Assembly: GCF_004307455.1 (NCBI RefSeq)
Contig: NZ_SEWX01000005.1
Coordinates: 372,001 to 436,000, forward strand
DNA from: Aquirufa nivalisilvae
GTDB taxonomy: Bacteria > Bacteroidota > Bacteroidia > Cytophagales > Spirosomataceae
Reading direction: 5' to 3'
Length of the DNA stretch: 64,000 nt
Made by a program: the position numbers and the translations under genes. Shown one piece after another: positions 30,707-39,408 of this stretch (the first letter of the stretch is position 1; each line of letters opens with the position of its first letter). The notes below the pieces were generated by a model. The model saw only the letters and a list, made by a program, of their open reading frames with translations. It was not told the origin of the DNA and searched no databases.

Positions 30707-30714
30707 CAAAGATA
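30707..30714 (-). promoter_or_regulatory. Candidate -7 element for lepA
   Basis: TATCTTTG, exact fit to TAnnTTTG, in the 216-base gap between pepP stop and lepA start. A TTTG box lies 16 bases upstream at 30731-30734, closer than the 19 seen elsewhere in the window. Confidence 0.5.
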
Positions 30715-30790
30715 GGTAAGCCAAAGCTGACAAACCACATGCTAAGCTAATTATTAGTGTATTAAATCGAATAAAATGGCAATTCGTTGG

Positions 30791-32086
30791 TTAGATCTTC
30801 GATTGCATGATGGATTCGATCTCATCCCATTCAATTGGAATGTGTTTCATTAAATTATCTGTTCCAGTTGAAGTAATTAACAAGTTGTTCTCCAACCTTA
30901 TACCTAATCCTTCTTCTCGAATATAAATACCTGGTTCACAGGTTAAAACCATCCCCGCCTCAAATGGTTTGTATTTATCCCAAACATCATGCACATCTAA
31001 GCCTAAATGATGAGCTACACCATGCATGAAATATTTTTTAAATAATGGGGCATTTTTATCTTGTTTCTCAACATCGGCACGTGAAAACAGACCTAAGTCG
31101 ATCAATTTCCCTTCCATATACCGCTCCACTTCTTTTTGATAATCAACCCAATAAATGGATGGACGCATTAATTGACTAGCAAAATTTAATACATCATGAA
31201 CAGCCAGGTAAACCTGTTTTTGTCTTGGACTAAATTTCCCACTTACCGGTATAGTTCGAGTCATATCGGCATTATAATTTCCATATGCTGCACCTACATC
31301 CAACAAAATCACATCACCGTCCTGACAAACCTCTTTATTCTCAATATAGTGTAATACACAAGCATTAGCACCTGATGCAATGATAGGAGTGTAGGCAAAA
31401 CCATCTCCTTTTAATCGAATAAACTCATGGATAAATTCTGCTTCAATTTCGTATTCAGTTACTCCAGGTTGAGTAAATTTCAATACTCGTCTAAAAGCCG
31501 ATTCAGTAATATCAATGGCCTTTTGCATCGCCATAATTTCATCCATCTCCTTTTTCATACGAATGGTATTCGTAATAGGAGCAAGACGCTTATAGCTATG
31601 AGTAGGATATTTAGCTTGCAAAGATTTAGTAAAACGTGCATTTTGTGTTTCCACCGTTGAACTATTTCTTATATGCTCATTATCTACCAAATAGATATTT
31701 TCAGCGGTATAAATTAATGTTTGTAAAATGGATTCAAATTGCCGAGTCCATTGGATGTTTTTAATTCCAGATATACCCTGAGCCTCTTCCTTGGTGAATT
31801 TATGTCCTTCCCAAATAGATATTAATTCAGACGTTTCTCTGACAAAAGCTATTTCTTTTAAATGGTCTTCTGGAGCATCAGGATACAAAAGAAGGATAGT
31901 TTCTTCTTGATCCAAGCCTGATAAATACAATAAATCAGAATTTTGCTTAAAACCCATACTGCCATCAGCATTGGTTGGCATGATATCATTGGAACAAATT
32001 AACACGATGGATTTGGGTGCTAATTGTTGTATTAATTTTTGACGGTTGTTGATGTACAGCTGAGCTGGAAGTTTTTCGTATCTCAT
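30791..32086 (-). CDS. Aminopeptidase P family Xaa-Pro peptidase
   Basis: 431 residues. N-terminal creatinase-like domain, then a pita-bread metallopeptidase. Metal ligands are visible as the two aspartates in LLDVGAAYGNYNADMTRT, the histidine in HGVAHHLGLDVHD, and glutamates in TCEPGIYI and IRLENNLLI. It removes N-terminal residues before proline. It lies 4 bases after the methyltransferase gene, so the two are read together. Confidence 0.94.
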   Translation of the reverse strand: MRYEKLPAQLYINNRQKLIQQLAPKSIVLICSNDIMPTNADGSMGFKQNSDLLYLSGLDQEETILLLYPDAPEDHLKEIAFVRETSELISIWEGHKFTKEEAQGISGIKNIQWTRQFESILQTLIYTAENIYLVDNEHIRNSSTVETQNARFTKSLQAKYPTHSYKRLAPITNTIRMKKEMDEIMAMQKAIDITESAFRRVLKFTQPGVTEYEIEAEFIHEFIRLKGDGFAYTPIIASGANACVLHYIENKEVCQDGDVILLDVGAAYGNYNADMTRTIPVSGKFSPRQKQVYLAVHDVLNFASQLMRPSIYWVDYQKEVERYMEGKLIDLGLFSRADVEKQDKNAPLFKKYFMHGVAHHLGLDVHDVWDKYKPFEAGMVLTCEPGIYIREEGLGIRLENNLLITSTGTDNLMKHIPIEWDEIESIMQSKI

Positions 32087-32090
32087 GGTA

Positions 32091-32855
32091 TTATTTGTGG
32101 CATAGATATATAATTTCGCCTAGAGGTAAAGCCATTTTTTTACTTTCATCTAGTCCGATTTTTTCAATCATGTTGATAGGATTTACTTGAAATCCTGAAT
32201 TTTCTAATTGAGTACCATAATCACGACCATAAATACGTAAATGGTCATCTTGTAAAAAATGAATTTCTCTTTCCTTAGGATCGGTAATACTCGCATCTTC
32301 GTAGGTGGTAGCTAAGTCCAATCGCTGTGGACTCTGGCATAAGGCGAATCCATCAGGCTTTAAAACTCGTCGAATTTCCTGCATGCAACGAACATCATCG
32401 CGAACATGTTCTAACACGTGATTACAAAACACCACATCAAAGGTATTGTCTTCAAATGGAATATCATGTAAGTCCATTTTTACTTTAGCTAATGGTGATT
32501 CGATATCCGCTGTAATGTAATTGTCGCCTAATAATTTCTCAAATCTGTCTATGAAACAATATTCTGGAGCTATGTGTAATAATTTAGGTTGACTTTGGAA
32601 AAAGCTAGTTTCCTTCTGTAAAAAAAGATACATCAATCGATGTCTTTCTAAACTTAAACAAGATGGACACAAGGCGTTTTCTCTAGGATGCAATCTGCCA
32701 TAAGGTAAAAATTTGGAAAAATTCTCTTGGCAAATAGGGCAGTGGACTTTATTTCCTTTTAAGAATATACTATATGCTTTTAGCAATTGGTGGGCCACCA
32801 ACTGAATGTATTTTCTAGGAATATGGCGTAAAATCCAACTTATAAGGTATTTCAT
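32091..32855 (-). CDS. Class I SAM-dependent methyltransferase with N-terminal zinc-ribbon-like motif
   Basis: 254 residues. Four cysteines (CPIC near residue 39, and CPSC near 66) suggest a small zinc ribbon. The methyltransferase core follows: LLHIAPE near residue 95, ITADIES, and VVFCNHVLEHVRDD (motif post-I and IV). The order zinc ribbon plus methyltransferase recalls enzymes acting on RNA or on small molecules, but I cannot name a substrate. A terminator of the upstream DUF1080 gene lies between that gene and this start. Confidence 0.8.
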   Translation of the reverse strand: MKYLISWILRHIPRKYIQLVAHQLLKAYSIFLKGNKVHCPICQENFSKFLPYGRLHPRENALCPSCLSLERHRLMYLFLQKETSFFQSQPKLLHIAPEYCFIDRFEKLLGDNYITADIESPLAKVKMDLHDIPFEDNTFDVVFCNHVLEHVRDDVRCMQEIRRVLKPDGFALCQSPQRLDLATTYEDASITDPKEREIHFLQDDHLRIYGRDYGTQLENSGFQVNPINMIEKIGLDESKKMALPLGEIIYLCHK

Positions 32856-32866
32856 AGGATAAAAAA

Positions 32867-32898
32867 AGGGAAGGAATTTTCTTAGAAAACCCTTCCCT
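32867..32898 (-). terminator. Terminator after the DUF1080 gene
   Basis: Outer stem AGGGAAGG/CCTTCCCT (32867-32874 with 32891-32898) and an inner TTTTC/GAAAA stem; on the minus strand it is followed by seven T residues. Confidence 0.8.
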
Positions 32899-32916
32899 AA
32901 AATAATGAATTAATAA

Positions 32917-33672
32917 TTACATTTCACGAATCCAGATGTTACGGAAACTAACTGGATTACCATGATCTTGCAAACTAATAGGACCAGGACCATGAACTGG
33001 GTTTTTAGGTTGCCCAATGTATTCCGTAGTTCCTTGAATTTTCGTATGGTTCTGTACCACAATTCCGTTGTGAATAACTGTCACATAGGCTGGAGTATCA
33101 ATTCCACCATTGATGGTGAATTTTGGAGCAGTATAAATGATATCATACGTATTCCATTCTCCCATTGGTGAAGTAGCATTAACTAATGGTGCAGATTGTT
33201 TGTAAATACTTCCTGCTTGTCCATTACGATAGCTTCTATTTTGGTAAGAGTTTAATACTTGTACTTCATACATTCCTTGCATAAAAATACCGCTATTCCC
33301 TTTACCTTGACTTTTCAAAGTCTCAGGTTCAATAGGGGAGCGCCACTCAATATGCAACTGGTAATTGGTAAATTTTTGTTTGGTAGAAATATGTCCAGCC
33401 CCTTTTACAACGGTCATGGCTCCATCTTCTACTTTCCATTTTGCTGGACTACCGTCTTTGACAGTTTCCCAGTTATCTAAATTTTTACCATCAAATAATA
33501 CAATGGCGTCTGAAGGTGTTTTACCAGGACTAACTACGCGGATTTCTGGATCCCAAAATTCAGTTTTGTCTGGTTTGGTTGGATTCTCTTCAATGAATCT
33601 GTGGTCTTGTGCTTGTAAGCTAAATACACCTACTGCTAAAATAGTGGTGCAAATGAAAGTAATTTTTTTCAT
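32917..33672 (-). CDS. DUF1080 (3-keto-disaccharide hydrolase-like) exported protein
   Basis: 251 residues with a signal peptide (SLQAQ, about residue 21). One DUF1080 jelly-roll domain: IVLFDGKNLDNWE, NYQLHIEWRSPI, GNSGIFMQGMYEVQVLNSY, and the C-terminal PISLQDHGNPVSFRNIWIREM. Members act on 3-keto-glycosides or bind carbohydrates outside the cytoplasm. It stands alone between two terminators. Confidence 0.9.
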   Translation of the reverse strand: MKKITFICTTILAVGVFSLQAQDHRFIEENPTKPDKTEFWDPEIRVVSPGKTPSDAIVLFDGKNLDNWETVKDGSPAKWKVEDGAMTVVKGAGHISTKQKFTNYQLHIEWRSPIEPETLKSQGKGNSGIFMQGMYEVQVLNSYQNRSYRNGQAGSIYKQSAPLVNATSPMGEWNTYDIIYTAPKFTINGGIDTPAYVTVIHNGIVVQNHTKIQGTTEYIGQPKNPVHGPGPISLQDHGNPVSFRNIWIREM

Positions 33673-33720
33673 GTATAATGGATTTAGAAAATCAAATTAC
33701 AGCAATTTTTGGATAAAAAA

Positions 33721-33740
33721 AAACCGGTATATACCGGTTT
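33721..33740 (-). terminator. Terminator after the 47-residue protein gene
   Basis: Perfect 9-bp stem AAACCGGTA/TACCGGTTT with a two-base centre, followed on the minus strand by a run of T residues. A near-ideal intrinsic terminator 20 bases past the stop at 33760. Confidence 0.85.
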
Positions 33741-33759
33741 CTCTTTACTGAAATAATGC

Positions 33760-33903
33760 TTATTTAGCGAAACTTGCTTTGATTTCTTCTACATCTACCA
33801 ATTTGATAATCGGTCTCTGCTTTAAAATTTTGATAGCAGATACTTTATTATTCGCTACTGCGTGATTTCTTCTGTCTTTACGTTTTAGTCTAGTTACGGC
33901 CAT
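33760..33903 (-). CDS. Small basic conserved-type protein (47 residues)
   Basis: The frame encodes 47 residues beginning MAVTRLKRKDRRNHAVAN and ending IKASFAK. Lysine and arginine are concentrated in the first 30 residues, as in ribosome- or nucleic-acid-associated small proteins. It has its own promoter (TTTG-19-TATTTTTG, 33924-33954) and its own strong terminator, so it is very likely a real gene. I recall similar unnamed short proteins in Cytophagales but cannot assign a family or function. Confidence 0.75.
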   Translation of the reverse strand: MAVTRLKRKDRRNHAVANNKVSAIKILKQRPIIKLVDVEEIKASFAK

Positions 33904-33923
33904 GTCTTGATAAATTTGGTGTG

Positions 33924-33954
33924 CAAAAATACGAAATATCGTTTATTAATCAAA
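33924..33954 (-). promoter_or_regulatory. Promoter of the 47-residue protein gene
   Basis: TTTG (33951-33954), 19-base spacer, TATTTTTG (33924-33931), read on the minus strand: a full match to the Bacteroidota -33/-7 pair. It lies about 21 bases before the ATG. Confidence 0.7.
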
Positions 33955-33972
33955 TAATAAGCCCCGATTAAT

Positions 33973-33980
33973 TAAATTTG
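33973..33980 (+). promoter_or_regulatory. Candidate -7 element for hisS
   Basis: TAAATTTG, exact fit to TAnnTTTG, 12 bases before the ATG at 33993. It overlaps the TTG at 33978 that would give a longer frame, which argues for the ATG. Confidence 0.5.
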
Positions 33981-33992
33981 TTTTTTGAAATT

Positions 33993-35351
33993 ATGCAAAA
34001 GCCCAGTAACGCAAGAGGTACAAGAGATTTTGGTCCCAAAGAAATGGCCAAAAGAAATTATGTTTTCAATATCATTAGAAAGCATTTTGAACAATTTGGT
34101 TTCCAAGCCATAGAAACTCCAGCCATTGAGAATTTATCTACATTGACAGGCAAATATGGTGATGAAGGAGATCAATTATTGTTTAAAATTTTAAATTCAG
34201 GAGATTATCTTTCCAAATTATCAGAACAGGATTTTCAAGAAGGTAGTAAGAAATTTACGTATAAAGTCAGTGAAAAAGGCTTACGGTACGACTTAACCGT
34301 ACCATTTGCCCGCTTTGTTTCCATGAATCGTAATGATTTGGCATTTCCGTTTAGGAGGTATCAAATTCAACCCGTTTGGAGAGCAGATAGACCCCAAAAA
34401 GGTCGTTATCGTGAATTTTATCAGTGTGATGCAGATATTATTGGATCTAATTCCTTACTGAATGAAGCCGAATTAATTACTTTATTCCAAGCCATTTTTA
34501 ATTCCTTAAACCTCAAAGCTAACCTAGTTATAAATTCTAGAAAGGTTTTAGCTGGTGTTGTAGATGTTCTTGGGATGAATAAGCATTTTGTCGATTTTGC
34601 TGTAGCAATTGATAAATTGGATAAAATTGGTTGGGATGCAGTTGCTAAAGAATTAGTAGAAAAAGGATTTACTGTTGAGCAATGCGCTGTTTTAGCTGAT
34701 TTGATTGTATTTGAAGGAAATAACTTAGCTAAGATCGATAAATTAACGACTTTCTTTAACGGTAATACCCAAGGTTTGGCAGGTTTAAAGGAAATTGAAG
34801 ACGTATTACGATTCATTCAACAAAATGGATTTGTAAATACCAATATCATCTTTGATTATCGTCTAGCACGCGGTTTAAGTTATTATACTGGATTAATATT
34901 TGAAGGTAAAGCTGTCGATATTCCTTTTGGGTCAATTGCAGGAGGTGGAAGATACGATAACTTGACAACTGATTTTGGCTTACCAAATATGTCGGGCGTA
35001 GGTTTGTCCTTCGGCATTGAACGCATGATTGATGTCATGGATGCTTTAAATCTTTTTCCTTTAATACCTTTTAGTGGATCTAAAATATTGTTTGCCTATT
35101 TTGATGAGGCTGGACAAACACAGGCTTTTCAATATGTAAATGAATTACGTAAACAAGGAATTCCATCGGAAATTTATCCAGAAGTGGCTAAAATCAAGAA
35201 GCCTTTTGAATTTGCCGATAAAAAGCAGATTCCTTATGTAGCTGTGTTAGGCGAACAAGAAATGGCTCAAAATAAAATGAATCTAAAAAATATGGATAGT
35301 GGTGAGCAGGAATTGCTCAGTCTGCAAGACTTAATCGAAAAAATAAAATAA
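33993..35351 (+). CDS. hisS: Histidyl-tRNA synthetase
   Basis: 452 residues from ATG at 33993. Class II synthetase: N-terminal PSNARGTRDFGP, motif 2 FRRYQIQPVWRADRPQKGRYREFYQCDAD, the histidine-binding RGLSYYTGLIFE, motif 3 GVGLSFGIERM, and the C-terminal anticodon domain. It charges tRNA-His. Divergent from the 47-residue gene with promoters side by side in the 89-base gap. A shared terminator follows. Confidence 0.97.
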   Translation: MQKPSNARGTRDFGPKEMAKRNYVFNIIRKHFEQFGFQAIETPAIENLSTLTGKYGDEGDQLLFKILNSGDYLSKLSEQDFQEGSKKFTYKVSEKGLRYDLTVPFARFVSMNRNDLAFPFRRYQIQPVWRADRPQKGRYREFYQCDADIIGSNSLLNEAELITLFQAIFNSLNLKANLVINSRKVLAGVVDVLGMNKHFVDFAVAIDKLDKIGWDAVAKELVEKGFTVEQCAVLADLIVFEGNNLAKIDKLTTFFNGNTQGLAGLKEIEDVLRFIQQNGFVNTNIIFDYRLARGLSYYTGLIFEGKAVDIPFGSIAGGGRYDNLTTDFGLPNMSGVGLSFGIERMIDVMDALNLFPLIPFSGSKILFAYFDEAGQTQAFQYVNELRKQGIPSEIYPEVAKIKKPFEFADKKQIPYVAVLGEQEMAQNKMNLKNMDSGEQELLSLQDLIEKIK

Positions 35352-35381
35352 AAAAAGGCTAGTTGAAAGACTAGCCTTTTT
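35352..35381. terminator. Bidirectional terminator between hisS and pgi
   Basis: 12-bp stem AAAAAGGCTAGT/ACTAGCCTTTTT with a 6-base loop. It serves hisS on the plus strand and pgi on the minus strand. Confidence 0.9.
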
Positions 35382-35399
35382 CATTGGTATCCCCTTTGA

Positions 35400-37046
35400 T
35401 TATCTCCAATCCTTAAATTGGTTGATCAATCCGTTGGTTGAACTATCATGACTTTGGATTTTATCTTCATTTTCCAATTCAGGCAAAATCGAATTAGCTA
35501 ATTGCTTTCCTAATTCCACACCCCATTGGTCGTAACTGAAAATATTCCAGATTACTCCTTGTACAAAAATTTTGTGCTCATACATGGCAATTAAAGCTCC
35601 TAAAGTGGCAGGATTAATTTCTTTCGCCAAGATGGAGTTAGTGGGTTTATTTCCTTCAAAAACCTTAAATGGAGCAAGTTTTTCTATTTCTGACTCATTT
35701 AGACCAGCTTTAACTAATTCGGACTTAACGATTTCTAATGGTTTTCCATTCATCAACGCTTCCGTTTGAGCAAAGAAGTTGGACATCAAAAGTGTATGGT
35801 GATTACCTATTGGATTATGCGTTTTAGCAGGAGCTATAAAATCGGCAGGAATCATTTGGGTACCTTGATGGATCAATTGGTAAAAGGCATGTTGACCGTT
35901 GGTACCAGGTTCACCCCAAATTACAGGGCCAGTAGCATAATTGACGCGCTTTCCGGTTCGATCAACTGTTTTACCATTGGATTCCATATCACCTTGTTGG
36001 AAATAGGCAGCAAAACGATGCATGTATTGGTCGTACGGTAAAATGGCTTGCGTAGGAGCATTCCAAAAATTCACATACCATATTCCCAGAAGGGCCAAAA
36101 TAACGGGTGCATTAGCTTCTAGTGGAGTATTGGCAAGATGCAAATCCATTTCATGTGCTCCTGATAAAAGAGATTCAAAGTTGTCGTAACCAATGGATAA
36201 ACAAATAGACAAACCAATGGCAGACCAAAGGGAATATCTTCCACCAACCCAATCCCAGAATGCGAACATGTTGGCAGAATCTATACCGAATTTTTCAACT
36301 TGGGTTTTATTTGTTGATAAGGCAACAAAATGTTTCGAAACTGCTGCTTCATCCTTAGCTGTTTTCAGGAACCAATCTCTCGCCGTAAAAGCATTGGCCA
36401 TGGTTTCTTGTGTAGTGAATGTTTTAGAGGCAATTAAAAATAAAGTAGTTTCTGGGTTTACTTTTTTCAGTGTTTCAGCAATATGTGTACCGTCCACATT
36501 ACTTACAAAATGTACATTCAAATGTGTTTTGTAAGGTTTCAACGCTTCTGTCACCATGACAGGACCTAAGTCAGAACCTCCAATACCGATGTTGACAACA
36601 TCAGTGATGCTCTTATTTGTAAATCCTTTCCAAGTTCCTGAAACTACTTGCTCAGTAAATTCTTTCATATGAGCTCTCACCTGATGAATATCTGCATTGA
36701 TATCTACACCATTTAATAGCTGTGATTGTCCTTTTGGTTTTCTTAAAGCAGTATGCAAAACGGCTCTTCCTTCCGTTTGGTTAATGGCTTCACCATTTAA
36801 TTGAGCTTGAATGGCCGATTCCAATTGGCACTCTTTCGCTAATTCAATTAAATGTTCGAAAGTTTCAGCATCAAGGATATTTTTAGAATAATCGATCAAA
36901 ATATTTTGAAAGAACAAACTGTATTTTTTTTGTCTTTCGCTATCAGCATGAAATAAAGCTGAAATAGAACTAGATTCTAAACGCTTTTTGTCTGATAATA
37001 ACTTTTGGTAGGCAGTGGTTTGGGTAAAATTAATCGTGGATAGCAT
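35400..37046 (-). CDS. pgi: Glucose-6-phosphate isomerase
   Basis: 548 residues, E. coli-like length. Signatures [29 protein letters not shown] and the C-terminal [18 protein letters not shown] are complete, including the catalytic Glu/His/Lys region ([13 protein letters not shown]). It interconverts glucose-6-phosphate and fructose-6-phosphate. It lies 5 bases after the GH25 gene. Confidence 0.98.
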   Translation of the reverse strand: MLSTINFTQTTAYQKLLSDKKRLESSSISALFHADSERQKKYSLFFQNILIDYSKNILDAETFEHLIELAKECQLESAIQAQLNGEAINQTEGRAVLHTALRKPKGQSQLLNGVDINADIHQVRAHMKEFTEQVVSGTWKGFTNKSITDVVNIGIGGSDLGPVMVTEALKPYKTHLNVHFVSNVDGTHIAETLKKVNPETTLFLIASKTFTTQETMANAFTARDWFLKTAKDEAAVSKHFVALSTNKTQVEKFGIDSANMFAFWDWVGGRYSLWSAIGLSICLSIGYDNFESLLSGAHEMDLHLANTPLEANAPVILALLGIWYVNFWNAPTQAILPYDQYMHRFAAYFQQGDMESNGKTVDRTGKRVNYATGPVIWGEPGTNGQHAFYQLIHQGTQMIPADFIAPAKTHNPIGNHHTLLMSNFFAQTEALMNGKPLEIVKSELVKAGLNESEIEKLAPFKVFEGNKPTNSILAKEINPATLGALIAMYEHKIFVQGVIWNIFSYDQWGVELGKQLANSILPELENEDKIQSHDSSTNGLINQFKDWR

Positions 37047-37051
37047 GGTAT

Positions 37052-37837
37052 TTATTTGATTAGCATGGAAGCAAATTCGGAATGATCTCCCAAAAATACA
37101 TTATAATCCCAAGATTTGGAATTCCCTTCAAGCTTGCCATGCTTACTGTATTGCCAAAAACGCAGATTATCCGCATCTACAATGGTATTGGTTTCATAGC
37201 TAGCTAACCATAAAGGGAAATCAGTAAACTCCTCATTATTAAATAAATCAGAGTACATCCGTGTATTGGTATATAAGATTGGTTTGGTATGATAGTAATC
37301 GGTTAAATAATTCAAAAATGCTTTGATATCTTTTCTGATTTTTTTGTGACTCACGCTATTGGTAACTTCAATATCACAAACAGGAGGGAGATCACCTTCT
37401 TGAAGTTGGACCATCTTACAAAAGTTTTTAGCTTGCTCAATGGGATCCCTGGTAGGTATGTAAAAATGATATGCTCCGGCAGTTAATCCTTTTTGTTTGG
37501 CCTTTCGCCAATTAACTTGGAAATTGGGATCTTGTAAACTCCGACCTTCTGTTGCTTTGATAAAAACAAATTTCAAAGATACCGTATCGAAAATCTCTAA
37601 TTCCGTGAGATGGTTCCAAGGTACAATTCCATTATGATGTGATACATCAATACCGTGAATTGGGTGCTTTTGAGGAACTTCTATTTGAATAGCATCACTA
37701 TAGGAAAATTGATGTCCTTCATCATCCGTTAGTGAACTTATATAAGAAAAAAGAATCCAGCAAAAGCTAAACACTGCAACGAGGCTAACAATAAGCTGGA
37801 TTCTCTTTTTCTTCAATTTTTTGGTTGGAATAACCAA
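37052..37837 (-). CDS. Glycoside hydrolase family 25 muramidase-like protein, membrane-anchored
   Basis: 261 residues. A lysine-rich N-terminus is followed by one membrane segment (about residues 14-34), then the GH25 barrel with [17 protein letters not shown] and [10 protein letters not shown] holding the catalytic Asp/Glu pair. It probably cleaves murein glycan in the periplasm. It sits 12 bases after the peroxiredoxin gene in the unit prx-GH25-pgi. Confidence 0.9.
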   Translation of the reverse strand: MVIPTKKLKKKRIQLIVSLVAVFSFCWILFSYISSLTDDEGHQFSYSDAIQIEVPQKHPIHGIDVSHHNGIVPWNHLTELEIFDTVSLKFVFIKATEGRSLQDPNFQVNWRKAKQKGLTAGAYHFYIPTRDPIEQAKNFCKMVQLQEGDLPPVCDIEVTNSVSHKKIRKDIKAFLNYLTDYYHTKPILYTNTRMYSDLFNNEEFTDFPLWLASYETNTIVDADNLRFWQYSKHGKLEGNSKSWDYNVFLGDHSEFASMLIK

Positions 37838-37849
37838 ATTTACAAAATC

Positions 37850-38485
37850 TTATAGATTTGGTTGTGGTGTTTTTCTCAAATATGGTTTAACTGCTGTAAA
37901 TCCTTTTGGGAATTTAGTAAGAGCTTCCTCGTTTGAAACGGCAGGAGTGATAATAACATCTTCTCCATTTACCCAATCAGCCGGTGTAGCTACTTGATAA
38001 TTAGCTGTTAATTGTAAAGAATCAATAACACGCAAAATTTCTGTGAAATTTCTACCAGTAGATGCTGGATAGGTTAACGTCAATTTGATTTTTTTATCAG
38101 GCCCAATAATAAACACAGAGCGAACTGTAGCTTTTTCTGATGCATTGGGGTGAATCATATCATACAACAATGCGACTTTTTTCTCTGGATCTGCGATAAT
38201 TGGGAAGTTCATTTCCACATGATTTACTTCTTCAATATCTGGAACCCACTTGTTGTGTGAATCCAAACTATCGACTGAAATAGCAATAGCTTTTACACCT
38301 CTTTTGCTAAATTCTCCATTAAGTAATGCGGTTTTTCCTAACTCAGTAGTACAAACAGGCGTAAAGTCAGCTGGGTGACTAAAAAATAATACCCATGAAT
38401 TTCCAATCCATTCGTGAAAATTAATAGGTCCAAGTGTTGTTTCAGCGCTGAAATCTGGCGCGATATCTCCTAATCTTAATGACAT
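37850..38485 (-). CDS. 1-Cys (Prx6-type) peroxiredoxin
   Basis: 211 residues. The peroxidatic cysteine is in HPADFTPVCTTELGK (about residue 46), the Prx6 C-terminal dimer arm (DWVNGEDVIITPAVS) is present and no resolving cysteine follows. It reduces hydrogen peroxide and alkyl hydroperoxides. First gene of a three-gene minus-strand unit; the region upstream contains the separate tRNA-like RNA and its terminator. Confidence 0.94.
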   Translation of the reverse strand: MSLRLGDIAPDFSAETTLGPINFHEWIGNSWVLFFSHPADFTPVCTTELGKTALLNGEFSKRGVKAIAISVDSLDSHNKWVPDIEEVNHVEMNFPIIADPEKKVALLYDMIHPNASEKATVRSVFIIGPDKKIKLTLTYPASTGRNFTEILRVIDSLQLTANYQVATPADWVNGEDVIITPAVSNEEALTKFPKGFTAVKPYLRKTPQPNL

Positions 38486-38542
38486 AATGATAGGTGTTTA
38501 TGGTGATTTATCTACCGAATTTATAGACTAATTATCAAATAA

Positions 38543-38571
38543 AAAAGCAATCCTAAAATAGAATTGCTTTT
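38543..38571 (-). terminator. Terminator of the tRNA-like RNA
   Basis: 11-bp stem (AAAAGCAATTC against GGATTGCTTTT, one G-U) with loop TATTTTA on the minus strand, then TTTTTTATTTG. It separates the tRNA-like RNA from the peroxiredoxin gene. Confidence 0.8.
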
Positions 38572-38616
38572 AACATTACACTTCATCAACAAACTAAAAA
38601 CCAAATAATAAAAATG

Positions 38617-38760
38617 CTGTAGGAGAAGGATTCGAACCTCCAAGGTGCGGTTAGCCATATCGCAGAACTGATTTAGTGGTCAACCCATTACGCTACGTTT
38701 ATCCCGAACTCACCACCCCCGAGACAGGAGGGCACGTCTGCCAATTTCATCACCCTACAG
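38617..38760 (-). ncRNA. tRNA-like non-coding RNA with Asp-type anticodon and long variable insert
   Basis: The ends pair as a tRNA acceptor: 38753-38759 with 38618-38624 (7 bp, one G-U), plus C(-1):G73. D arm ATG/CGT with loop AAATTGGCAGA (conserved GG); anticodon stem CCCTC/GGGGG with loop CTGTCTC, anticodon GTC at 38723-38725; T arm GGAGG-TTCGAAT-CCTTC. Instead of a 5-20 nt variable loop there are 74 nt (38642-38715), closed by GGT/ACC and containing a GCG/CGC hairpin. CCA is not encoded. An exact promoter lies upstream and a terminator downstream. It could be a degenerate or interrupted tRNA, or a dedicated tRNA-mimic RNA; no matching known class is recognised. Confidence 0.6.
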
Positions 38761-38794
38761 TGAAATAATATTTACCTTTGTAACTATTATAAGA

Positions 38795-38825
38795 CAAAAT
38801 TAGAAATCATTTTTAATTTTTCAAA
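38795..38825 (-). promoter_or_regulatory. Promoter of the tRNA-like RNA
   Basis: TTTG (38822-38825), 19-base spacer, TAATTTTG (38795-38802) on the minus strand: the same arrangement as at 33924-33954. A start near 38788 would leave a short 5' leader to be trimmed. Confidence 0.65.
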
Positions 38826-38892
38826 ATAATTTAAAGAAATTATAATTTTTTTGAGTAATTTTTAAAAATAATATCAATTTGTTGAAAATATT

Positions 38893-39357
38893 ATGGATAA
38901 AAAATTTGACCTAGACCCATTAGACTATAAAATTTTAGAAATTTTAGTGAGTGATTCTAACCTCCCTTATACAGAAATTGGACAACGATTGGATGTTTCT
39001 GGTGGGACTGTACACGTTAGAATGAAAAAAATGGAAGCTTTAGGGATCGTTAAAGGTGCTCAGCTATTAATTGATTATTCAAAAATTGGTTGGGACATCA
39101 CAGCATTTTTAGGCATCTACTTAGATAAAAGTTCGCTTTACGAGGATGTGGCAAAGCAATTAGAAAAAATACCTGAAGTGGTCAATATTCACTATACAAC
39201 AGGTATATATTCCATTTTCGCCAAAATTATTTGTCGAGATACCCAGCATTTGAGAGAAGTACTGCACGATAAAATTCAACGGGTAACTGGTATTCAACGC
39301 ACAGAGACTTTCATCTCTTTAGAAGAGAGTTTAATTAGAAATACACCATTATTTTAG
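38893..39357 (+). CDS. Lrp/AsnC-family transcriptional regulator
   Basis: 154 residues. N-terminal helix-turn-helix (LDYKILEILVSDSNLPYTEIGQRLDVSGGTVHVRMKKME split over residues 8-45), then the RAM/AsnC effector domain with VVNIHYTTGIYSIFAKI. Such proteins sense amino acids and form octamers. The region upstream is highly AT-rich. Target genes are unknown; sufB follows on the same strand after 81 bases with its own candidate promoter. Confidence 0.92.
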   Translation: MDKKFDLDPLDYKILEILVSDSNLPYTEIGQRLDVSGGTVHVRMKKMEALGIVKGAQLLIDYSKIGWDITAFLGIYLDKSSLYEDVAKQLEKIPEVVNIHYTTGIYSIFAKIICRDTQHLREVLHDKIQRVTGIQRTETFISLEESLIRNTPLF

Positions 39358-39366
39358 GTTATTTAG

Positions 39367-39378
39367 ATTAGTTCTAAT
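39367..39378. promoter_or_regulatory. Palindrome upstream of sufB
   Basis: ATTAGTTCTAAT: two perfect 5-base half-sites around TT, about 30 bases before the sufB -7 element. It could be an operator for an iron or redox regulator, or for the Lrp protein encoded just upstream. Confidence 0.4.
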
Positions 39379-39408
39379 TAAATGCTTACAAAACTAAATT
39401 TTGCTTTG

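Noticed and set aside
33259-33751. Plus-strand open frames across the DUF1080 gene
   Set aside because: They are antisense, lack family similarity, and one runs through the terminator at 33721-33740.
38617-38760. The tRNA-like RNA as tmRNA, T-box leader or selenocysteine tRNA
   Set aside because: It is too short for tmRNA and has no tag frame, has a terminator before the next gene so is not a T-box leader, and the anticodon is GUC, not UCA.
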